NCBI RefSeq assembly: GCF_000143415.4
Contig: NW_003314316.1
Coordinates: 1,139,173 to 1,203,172 of the forward strand
Reading direction: 5' to 3'
DNA: 64,000 bases
Source: Selaginella moellendorffii
Lineage: Eukaryota > Streptophyta > Lycopodiopsida > Selaginellales > Selaginellaceae
Position numbers and translations under genes: made by a program. Shown here in pieces: positions 10,081 to 18,805 of this stretch. Below the pieces are notes generated by a model. It worked only from the letters and a program-made list of their open reading frames with translations. It was not told where the DNA came from and searched no databases. Position 1 is the stretch's first letter; the number at the start of each line of letters is the position of its first letter.

Positions 10081-11635
10081 TGTAAGCAACTAAATTTTCC
10101 ATTCTACTTTAATCACTTAACCACATCTCTAAGTAATTAAAGGAGTCTCACTCACAACCTTCATAAGTCCTATTCCAGACTTAGGGCTTGCTAGCCCTAA
10201 TAATGACATCCACGCCACTCAACTTTTGCACTTAGTCCAAGTGTTCCATATGTCCAATCCCATTACCGACACCCAAAAGGTACTATCGACATATCAACCC
10301 ATTATGCTAAGACTATACCCATTCACCTTTGTTATACTGGTAGTCCAACATCACCTGCATCACAGTCTTATTTCTTAAAGACTGAGCCATCCATTCATGA
10401 GTGGTCATCCCAAATCCACTCCTTAGCATCTTTAGGATGCTCATAAATATGGGGAACAATTTTCCCCAATACCCCTTTTTTAATCCCCACTAAATCCCTT
10501 TCTATCCATGGCTGTATTCGCCAATACTGCCACTAGGTCAAGGCCCACAGACCCGACCACTATGCCCCACCGGCATTTGGGACTTCCTTGCTATATGACT
10601 GCATCCTTGGTCACCACACAAGAGGATTACTCCTCTTCCTTTCCTTAGTCTGGGACTTTGGGACAACATTTCAAAACACTATGGCCCTACATGAGCCTTG
10701 TGGGTACTCTCCCCACCATCTGCCTTTAGGTGCTCTAGCCATAGGGCTAGAGCGAGGTTCCATTAAGCCTCACTAGGTATCCAAGTAAGTATGCCCACCC
10801 ACGCTTAGACTGAGAGCATCGACCATTCGATCTCTTAAAGGAGCTACAGCCGGCTTTTGAACACTTCACCAAACTACCCCACTTGTATGTCTGTATTCAC
10901 TATAGCTTTGGACTCCTCAATAGATATATGATCACCCAACATGTGGGCATAGCCTTCTTAGGTCACACTGGCCTTTTTTGGCCAAACTAGCTTTACTAGG
11001 GTCCAACCCCCACACCCTCCCTACTATACTTTTGGAACCCCCTGCAGCCCCCCTGCCCTGGGGGACGATCACTTTGGGCTTTCACCCAACAACCTGTATT
11101 AGTATTCGAACTTGGACTTGAACTCGAACTCGAACTCAGACTTGGTCTCGGTCTCAGACTCAGACTTGGTCTTGGTCTTGGTCTTGGTCTCCGTCTCGGT
11201 CTTGGTCTCAGTCTCAGTTCCATCTCGGACTCCATCTTGGGTCCATCTCAGACTCCATTTTGGGTCCATCTCAAGTCCATCTTAGACTCCATCTCGAACT
11301 CCATCTTGGGTCCATCTTAGACTCCATTTCAGACTTCATTTTGGGTCCATTTTGGACTCTATCTCGGATCCATCTCAGACTCTATCTCAAGTCCATCTCA
11401 AACTCTTTCACATGTTATATGTTGATCCTCTTGTGTCCCTTTTCTAGAGACTCACTTACTGCTTGCTTCATGCTCGTTCCTTAAGCACTTTGTTGAGAGT
11501 TCCACTCCCATACTTGACTGTCTAAGTTGAAGCTTTTAGTCCAAACATAATACTCTCATTTGGCTTCCACTTCAGCCATTACCATGTGGCACCCTTTTAG
11601 CTCCACTTTTGGGGCTTTAGGATTTATTTCTCACA
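10081..11635 (-). mobile_element. LTR family B, inverted solo copy
   Basis: On the minus strand it runs from TGTGAGA (11635 downward) to CTTACA (10081), and includes the matching tandem array. Flanks ctagt (10076-10080) and tcaat (11636-11640) are each one mismatch from ctaat, the sequence at the corresponding uninterrupted position of the copy at 46983-46987, as expected for an aged 5-bp target duplication. Confidence 0.75.
11098..11420. repeat. Tandem minisatellite array in the inverted LTR B
   Basis: Reverse complement of the array at 7236-7690, with the CTCGGACTCCATCT-type unit of 11-12 bp and a 6-bp TCGGTC/TTGGTC section. Copy number differs from the other LTR copy. Confidence 0.85.
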
Positions 11636-11881
11636 TCAATGCAAGACAGAGCAAAAGAGAACTAACAAGCTAGGCCAAATATGCTTGGCTAAATAGACAC
11701 TTAAGAATTCCATCCTTATGCTCATCCGGCCAAGTATAGATGCTAAATCTAGTTTACTAACACTTGGATAAAAGAGGTTATTAAAAGGAACCAACAATAC
11801 TGACCTCCTGCCGTCATGGCAGTAAGGAGAGAGTGTCTATAAGGACTAACCGACAAATATCTTTCGATACCCAAAGTCACA

Positions 11882-13707
11882 TTTGTGACAGATGACATAT
11901 GATGTAAGTGGTTCTGCATTTGGAGGAGCTCTCATGTAAGAAGGACAACCTATTGGATATGAAAGTTGAACTTTGAATTTTGCAGAGCAATGCTATTCCA
12001 TATATGAACAAGAGTTACTTTCTATTGTTCATGCTTTGTAAACGTGGCAACACTATCTTTATGGTGCAGTGTTCATGGTGTTGATTGATTACAAACCTCT
12101 TGTGTGTATCTTTTCACACAGAAGGAGTTGAACACTAAGCAAAATTATTGGATGGTCAAACTCCTAAAGTTTGGGGAGTTTCCTATTGAGCATCGTCTGG
12201 GTAAATCAAATGTGGTGGCAAATGCTTTATCTTGTGTTTATCATTTGACAACATTACAAACATGGTTTTGTCATCATTTGAGTAAGGTGGTTAACAAGTT
12301 TAGGTAGTTGGTTGAGTGTGCTCAGGCTCAAGATGCTGAGGTAGTCTCTTTATAAGCCCAAATAAAAACACTTTCCTCATTGGTGGATGAAATTCTTTAC
12401 TACAATACTCATATATATTTGCCATGAGTGGATGCATTGATTCCTTAGGTTGTATTCCACTATCATGATCATCTAAATGCAAGTCATTTTGGGGGGAGGA
12501 AGACATATGAGTTGATTAAGTGTAATTTTTATTGGAGGAATATAAAGGTTAATATCCTTGAGTATTGTAAATCATGCACTCTTTGTCAGCAAGTAAATGT
12601 GCCATGGGAGAAGCTGGGGGGACTTTTGCAACCTTTACCTATTTCTCAGAACCATTGGTGTAGTATCTCTATTTACTTCATTACTTATTTGCTATGAATA
12701 TAAAGGCAAAAGGAGCAAATATGGGTCATAATGGATCATTTGACGAAGTATGTGTGGTTGTTGGCTTTTCGGAAGACTGTCACTACCTCAGACTTGGCTG
12801 CAATTTACTTGGAGAAGGTTTTTCCTAATTTTGGTTTGCCCGAGGACGTTATTAATGATCAAAATTCAAAGTTCACTAGTGGATTTGGAAGAGCTTTGCA
12901 AAGGCTATGCAAATGACTTTGAAACTCTCAAGTGAAAATCATTCTCAAATGGATGAGCAAACCAAGCATGTGAATCAGGTGGTGGAAGATATGCTAAGTT
13001 GTAGCATTAATCAAAGGCAGAGACAATGGGATTTATATCTTCTGTTAGTGTAAATTTACCTACAATAATAACCAATACAGTGGAATTAAACTAAATCTTT
13101 ACTTTGCCATATTTGGAAGGCATCCTAGGAACAACGATGGAGTTGGGATTGCATTTGAGTAAAGATGTTCAAGATAAGTTTGATTCCAAGGTGACTGGTT
13201 TGGCCATAGAACTTGATGAGATTCTGGTGGAGTGCAAATAGAATTTGCAAATAGCTCAAGATAAAGCAAAGAAGTTTGCAATGAGCATCACCAATTCCAA
13301 GAATATAAAGTGGGTGATCTTATTTTTGTGTAAATGATTTTTTCGTCAAGTAAGCAATAGAACACATTGGTGCCTTTATGCAATAAGAAGAGTGACAAAT
13401 TTTCCCATCAATATGTTGGTCCATATGAAGTGCTATAACACATTGGTAAGATAGCTTATTAGGTGCAACTGCTAGTTAGGGTGAAAATTCATTCAGTATT
13501 TTATATCAACTAGTTAAAAGGTGTACTATCTCAAATCAGTATACTATATTATATATACTATCTTGATGTATATGGTTCTCTAAAAAGGATGATCACCGGT
13601 ACAACTAGTCCTTAGGACAAACTATCTCAAATCACTATACTATACTATGTATACCATCTTGATATATATAGTTCTTAGAAAGGGTGATCACAGTTGGGGG
13701 GAAGAAT
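11882..13707 (+). mobile_element. Decayed gypsy RNase H and integrase
   Basis: Continues the frame broken at 9419. RNase H reads YEQELLSIVHAL then TWQHYLYGA; integrase parallels the intact copy at 1-1440 almost codon for codon (CKSCTLCQQV, FGLPEDVI) but with many stops and small indels. Most differences from the intact copy are C to T or G to A. The purine tract at 13694-13706 precedes an LTR remnant. Confidence 0.85.
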
Positions 13708-13799
13708 TGTTAGGCATCAACTTTAACCACATACACAAGAGAAGGCATAACATACTTTAGAAAGATTAGATTTTTGTCTTTTCACACTGAATCATAACA
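13708..13799 (+). mobile_element. Shortened gypsy LTR remnant
   Basis: Starts TGTTAGGCATC after a purine tract and ends AATCATAACA; 92 bp versus 233 bp in the intact copy, so internally deleted. TTGGTATTAGAAG follows, resembling a primer-binding site, so this could also represent a 5' LTR joined to the 3' end by recombination. Confidence 0.6.
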
Positions 13800-13813
13800 T
13801 TGGTATTAGAAGT

Positions 13814-13991
13814 TTATCAAACCTTGGTTCTCCTTCTAGATCCACCATGTTAAATATTTCTTTAAAATATTCCTACCCCACTTGTTAGTCATGAGAATCA
13901 AATTAGGCTCCAATACTAATATTACTCCCTAAGCCAACTAGGTAAAAAGGTAATCACTTGATTGTATATTATCCTGACTTAATGTCTAACA
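13814..13991 (-). mobile_element. Inverted partial TRIM copy
   Basis: The minus strand matches one LTR and part of the interior of the TRIM at 1752-2144: the LTR start TGTTAGACATTAAG (13991 downward), the primer-binding-site region and the AACCAAGGTTTG segment. The second LTR is missing. Confidence 0.75.
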
Positions 13992-14210
13992 ATCTCTTGT
14001 TGGAGTTTGACAAACACACAATTTCTGGCTGGGCTTAGAAGGAGCTTGCTGTTCATAATTGTTCTTCACGTCAAGAGTGTTCACTGAGGCGATACAACAC
14101 CTGCATCCATTCAGGTGAAACCAAGCCATGCCAGTCACGATCAACAACAGTAAGATGTAAGCCATGTCCATCTTCTCCATCAAGCGGCAACTACTGCCAC
14201 TTTCCATCAC
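13986..14210 (-). CDS. Small secreted-type ORF ending in the TRIM terminus; doubtful
   Basis: If translated from an internal Met it gives a hydrophobic leader (MAYILLLLIVTGMAWF) followed by a short Cys-containing tail. The stop codon TAG is supplied by the end of the inverted TRIM, so any original ORF was cut by that insertion. It lies 180 bp downstream of the eIF3K stop on the same strand and may only be 3' flanking sequence. No family is recognised. Confidence 0.2.
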   Translation of the reverse strand: MMESGSSCRLMEKMDMAYILLLLIVTGMAWFHLNGCRCCIASVNTLDVKNNYEQQAPSKPSQKLCVCQTPTRDC

Positions 14211-14390
14211 TCCGAGAACTGCAAGTTCTGTTTTGTCAAAAAACTGTGATCCAGTTGCTTTCCTGGCATGACTTGAGGAGACAGAGGCCTCTTCAAAGCA
14301 CAGAGCTTGTCACATCATGTTGTGTAAGCAAATCAAATTTGAAAAAGGAAAAAATATGACACTTTGCCGACCATATCAACCAGTACATGA

Positions 14391-15522
14391 TCATGCAAGC
14401 ACTGGAAACAGCTTTGATACCACGTCCAAGGAAATGTTATCTCCAGCGTTTTTCCTCTGTGATGGATCGTTGTATTCATTAGATGGTAGCGTGACAACCT
14501 ATAGCAGTGATGAGATCAACCAGTGAGTGCCATTTTCTTCTGAGACTTACCTGGCTTCCGCCATGGCCCTTGTGAAGCTTCCAACCGCTGTTGGCTGCAT
14601 GAAATTCAAGATACTTATCCAACGATAAGCCCTCCAAATTCAGAGCCTGCAAGGATAGAACGTCCGTCACAATACTTCGTATCATAGTTTTCTTTCTACC
14701 TCTGCAAGGACGGCCCTGGGGACCTTTTGGTACGTCAGGGACAAGACGTGCACCCCGTACGACTGGATTGCGCTCTCAAATCCTGAAACAAACTCTTTAG
14801 AATTTTAAAACTAAACAGAATCTTCTCGTACCTGGAATGACTTCTAAAATGTCACGATTACGAGCAGCCTCGTCCCAAAACTCGCGGAACCTAGCAGTCT
14901 GAGAGGAAAATGAACATAAGCGAAGGAAAGCGCGGCTAGCAGCGGAGTACCTCCAAGTAGTGAGACAGAGTTGCCAGAGTAAAGAACGGGTGCAGCATAT
15001 GCTGATAAACCAAGTGAGAAAACAGAAACCCGGAAGCACAAGGACTTACAAGTCGTTCTGGCACAAGGCACATACAGAGGCCAAAATCCGGAGCTGGCAT
15101 TGCCATCAAAGCCTGCAATTCATATATGAGTGCAGCACTAGAAGCACAACAAGCCTACCTTCACAAGGATTTTAGTCACAATGTTGACATTAAGATTTCG
15201 TGGCTCAAACTGGTCGTGAGAAAAACCAGTTGGCGCAGGAAAGGAACGACTAAACGAAAGGCAAGAAGAGCTTGCATACCTGGTAAAGCCGTAGAAGGCA
15301 CAGATTGGAATCAAAACTGTAAGTCTCAGTAGCAACCTATAGAATAAACACGCTAAGAGAAAGCAAGAAAAAGAAACAAAACGAAGAACTAGTTTTCCGG
15401 ACCTGTTCTTGCACATAGGCTTCCAGATCGGGAAGAATGTCTGGATTGTAAGGATTGAGCGCGACTAGCTGCTCCATCGTTAGCTGCGGCTGCTCCTGCT
15501 CTCTCTCCCATTCCGACACCAT
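14391..15522 (-). CDS. eIF3K: Eukaryotic translation initiation factor 3 subunit K
   Basis: Nine exons on the minus strand: 15403-15522, 15280-15336, 15159-15209, 15050-15112, 14951-15001, 14832-14898, 14700-14782, 14551-14646 and 14391-14498, with GT-AG introns and a consistent frame, giving 231 residues (the family is about 218-230). Diagnostic stretches are NPYNPDILPDLEAYVQEQ, NLCLLRLYQ, ALMAMPAPDF, LSHYLE, FREFWDEAARNR, LTYQKVPRAVLAE, LDKYLEFHAANSGW and a C-terminal KLFPVL. eIF3k is a PCI/HAM-type subunit of the eIF3 scaffold that helps assemble the 43S preinitiation complex in the cytosol. The upstream Met at 15522 was chosen because plant homologues have a comparable N-terminal extension before the conserved EQLVA. 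It is divergent from eIF4B. Confidence 0.93.
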
Positions 15523-15763
15523 ATTTCCGACCTAAAGCACGACATGTCGCGATTCCAGGCCGCATTGCATCGATGGACAACATACCTCACCGCCGGCGCC
15601 GAGCGCTCGCACAGCCTTGAGCTTCGAGGATTAGGGCACAGCGAGGGTTTTGGCAGACGAATATGCCTGTAGGAATATTCTCTCATGTGCGGGTATATAT
15701 TACGGAGATCCTGGTGGCTTGCCCTAACCCTAGATTTCCCTGAGAGAGATAGAGCAAGCAGGA
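15523..15763. promoter_or_regulatory. Shared intergenic region of eIF3K and eIF4B with telo-box-like elements
   Basis: Only 241 bp separate the two divergent start codons. A CTAACCCTAG motif at about 15724-15733 on the eIF4B side and AAAACCCT on the minus strand at about 15645 resemble the telo-box (core AACCCTA) found near starts of plant translation genes. No TATA box is evident. Shared regulation is inference. Confidence 0.5.
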
Positions 15764-17267
15764 ATGGCGCGTCCTTGGGGCAAGGTCGGCGCCTGGGCGG
15801 ACGATTCGGAAGCGGAAGCGGCAGCGGCAGCGGCGCCCACAGCGCCACCGCCAGCAGCGCCGTTGCCAGTGGAAGCGTTTCCATCGCTGGGGGAGGCCGC
15901 CGCCGCGAAATCCAGCAAGAAGAAGAAAGGTCAGACGCTTACTTTCGCGGAGTTCCAATCAGGGAAGTATGTTCCCGGTGTTAAGCAGCGGAGCTCGGCA
16001 TCGTCGGGGATCTTCACCGACAGCGATCGCCTCACGTCGGACGAGATGATGATGCTGCCGACGGGGCCCAAGGATCGATCGGACGAGGAGCCCTATGAGC
16101 AGGGCGGGCGATTGGGTGGCGGCTTCCGGGACTATGGCGGTTTCCGGGGCGACAGGGATCGCGGGGACAGGGATAGAGGTGATAGAGGCGATAGGGAGCG
16201 CGATCAGCGTGGCTTTGGATTCGATAGAGAGCGCGAGGCCTCTCGCGCCGACGATAGCAGCGACTGGAGCTCCAACAAGCCTTCCAGGAGGAGCTGGAGG
16301 AGGAGGTGGTGGGCGATTTGACGACGAGAATCGGCGGTACAGTGGCGATCGCTTTGGTGGCGATAGAGATCTTCCCTCCAAGGCGGATGAGGTTGATAAT
16401 TGGGCTTCTGGGAAGAAATCGCTGCCTCCTCCCGAGAGGAGATCCGATGACTTTGGTAGGAGGTCCGATGACTTTGGTAAAGGTGGTTTTGGGAAAGCTG
16501 ACGCTGATGACAACTGGGGAGCTAACAAGAAGCCCGTGGTCTCGGACAAGTGGTCGTTTCGCAGGTCTGATGACTACGGCGACCCCGACTCTGGCGACAA
16601 ATGGAGCAGGAGGAGCAACGATGACTCTCCCGGCGATGATAAGTGGGGCGCTAGGAAAGCTGGCGATGAGGCCCCTCGCAGGCCACGGTTGAATCTACGG
16701 CCCCGGACCCTCCCGCTGGAGAATTCGCCGCCTCCAGTGTCTGCTGATCAACAACATGGCAGTCGGCCATCCAGCAGTCACTCTAGTCGACCGGGGAGTC
16801 CTCCAGAAGTGGAAGCACCTCCAGTTGAGCCAAAGCCACGCCAGAAAGTGGATCCTTTTGGGAACGCAAAGCCGAGGGAGGTGTTGCTGGAGCAACGAGG
16901 ACAGGACTGGCGGAAGATGGATATGGATCTCGAGAGCAAAAGGTAAGTAGTCTTGTAAAGTTTCGTGTTCGTTCTTCCCCTGATGTGGTGTTATAGGCCC
17001 GACACTGACGAGGAGAAGAAGCTCAAGGAAGAGATCGTGTCCCTGAAAGAGCTAGCGGATAGCACCGCCGACCCTGCCGTGAAGGAGCAACTAGCCGAGA
17101 AGGAACAGGAGCTCGAGCAGCTGGTCAAAGAGCTTCATTCGAAGGCACGGGTATCGTCGGATCGTTGGAGGAAGGACGAGTCGAGAATCACTAGCCCTCC
17201 CGCTACAAGGCGCGATCCATGGAAGCGGGAGAATGGAAGGGATCGGCCAACGGTTGATCGATGGTGA
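15764..17267 (+). CDS. eIF4B: Plant eukaryotic translation initiation factor 4B, with a one-base frame disruption
   Basis: Two exons, 15764-16942 and 16997-17267. Plant eIF4B signatures are the N-terminal MARPWGKVGAWADD, AFPSLGEAA, KKKKG, LTSDEMMMLPTGP and RLGGGF, then repeated RDRGDRD runs, Gly-rich and WG/DDNWG segments, and a C-terminal Glu/Lys-rich helix. eIF4B is a disordered RNA-binding cofactor stimulating eIF4A helicase activity in cap-dependent initiation. The first frame stays open to 16321, whereas the downstream matching sequence from about 16285 lies in the next frame; summed exon length has one surplus base. No plausible mini-intron is visible, so either an assembly error in the GGAGGAGG tract or a real frameshift is present. 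The second exon joins in the second frame (ESK-R-PDTDEEKKLK). Confidence 0.88.
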
Positions 17268-17508
17268 TGATTCCAACAGCTTTTCGATTTTGTGTTACGA
17301 CCGTCGCCCACCATGATCTCGTGCTCTACAATAATCCGGGTGGCGACGGAGGTGAGAGATCTACTCTATTAATTTTTATTAATAATCCACAGTGTTCTTC
17401 GTTTATTACATTGAAAGTATCTTCGACCGCTCATCCTTGACGTGTCCTGTTGTGCTATAGTATTTTATTATTTGGGAGATTCAAGGAGATTCAAGTAAAA
17501 GGGATGAA

Positions 17509-18556
17509 ATGAGGAGCTCTTTTGATCCTAGCGTGGATTTGGATCGTCCAAGCTTCGACTTGGATCGTCCCAGCTTTGAATTGGGTCGCCAGAGCTTTTC
17601 TACGGCGAGGAACTGGGAGATTTTCGACACTCCGAGTCCTCCGCGAAGATCTTGCGTGTGTTCTTCGTCCTCGGCTTCGCTGTCCGGCGCTCGATCGGCT
17701 CCTCGGCTCTCCATCACTACTCCTCTTTCGGAGCGGCAAGGAGGCAAGTTCTTTAGCTTCTCGGCGTGCTCCACGCCGGCTAGCAACTATGTGTTTCGGT
17801 GCTTGGGCTCCGGAGAAGTGGGAGCTCCGCGGAGGATTTTGATCGTGGTGGACGCGAGCAAAGATGTGACCACTGAGTCACTCGAGTGGACGCTCACACA
17901 CATTGCTCAGCCGGGGGACTTCGTCACCATCCTGGGACTCTTGCCATGGCTTACACTTCCAAGTAAGTGAATCTAAGTTCATCAAGCTTGAAAGAAAAGC
18001 TTCTGTGCAGTGGCCGTGAAGCGATGGGCCAAGCTCAAAAAGATCGATGAGAGTCCCAGTCGCTTTGAGTCTCCGGAGTTTGTGAGGATACAAGAACTTT
18101 ATGCAACCAAAGGGGTGAGTTTATATCATCTCTGTTCGCCAAATAATTTGCTTGTGTCCTAGGTGTTCTTGGGGATCCAAATTCTTTCGGGCTTTCCTAG
18201 AAGAGATATCGCTGTGGACATGGCAAGGCGAATCGATGCAAGATGGATAATCTTCTACAAGTTCAGAACTTGGGCTCTCTCATTCATATTTGATTAACTG
18301 TTTTGTTTTCCTTAGGTGGATGTGTGGTAGCTCCAATTATATTATAAAGAGACTGGGCAAGAAGAGGAACATTGTGTACCTGACCAGCAAAAGCGAGGGA
18401 ATTGTGCTCTTTGCCTCTAAGCCCGCGATAATCAGTATCCACGAAGCACCCGGATTCAGTAATAGCCCTTCAAATCAAAATCCTGTGAAGGTTGAGCTCA
18501 ACTTTGGAGCAAGGCGAATGAAGCTATCCCAATGGATGAACGCAATCAAATTATAA
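17509..18556 (+). CDS. Universal-stress-protein-like (adenine nucleotide alpha hydrolase fold) protein
   Basis: Four exons, 17509-17962, 18011-18114, 18163-18260 and 18316-18556, giving 298 residues. The first 100 residues are Ser/Pro/Arg-rich and include a repeated DLDRPSF motif. From about residue 108 a Rossmann-like USP pattern starts (RRILIVVDASKD, SLEWTLTHIAQPGDFVTIL), continuing with DIAVDMARRIDARWIIF and CGSSNYIIKRL, then NIVYLTSK. This resembles the USP-like domain at the N-terminus of some plant receptor-like cytoplasmic kinases, but no kinase domain follows before the stop, so it is a stand-alone version. Binding of ATP or AMP is possible from the fold; function unknown. Confidence 0.7.
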
Positions 18557-18763
18557 TTATCAGCTTATGATTCATAAATCAAACATTGTAATGATCATTC
18601 TTTTTAGAGACGACAAATCTAGCTGGTGGAGTTTCTCTGTAAGCAATAACTAGGACGCTGTTGGGACCAGCAAGTACAGAGACAGAATCGTTTCAATTTC
18701 TTTTGGTTGAGTGGGCAATATCAATTGTGGTCCAGCCAGCATATCCGATCCTCATTTCCACGC

Positions 18764-18770
18764 TATAAAA
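18764..18770 (+). promoter_or_regulatory. TATA box of the subtilase gene
   Basis: TATAAAA lies 36 bp upstream of the start codon at 18806, implying a very short 5' UTR of only a few bases to about 10 bases, or an upstream TSS. Confidence 0.55.
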
Positions 18771-18805
18771 CCCTACGTTCCAAACTCCTCCATCGCCGCA
18801 GCACA

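Larger units (their letters stand above)
9420..11881 (+). mobile_element. Solo LTR family A, carrying a nested inverted LTR B
   Basis: Starts TGTAGCACACTTG and ends AAAGTCACA. Without the nested block (10081-11635 and a 5-bp duplication) it is about 900 bp, close to the uninterrupted copy at 46338-47225 (888 bp). It splits a gypsy frame: PYKI on the left and VTDD on the right join across it. A homopolymer C run sits at about 9749-9764. Confidence 0.75.

Noticed and set aside
15959-16549. Minus-strand Pro/Ser-rich ORF opposite eIF4B
   Set aside because: Shadow of the Gly/Arg/Asp-rich eIF4B coding frame; no family match.
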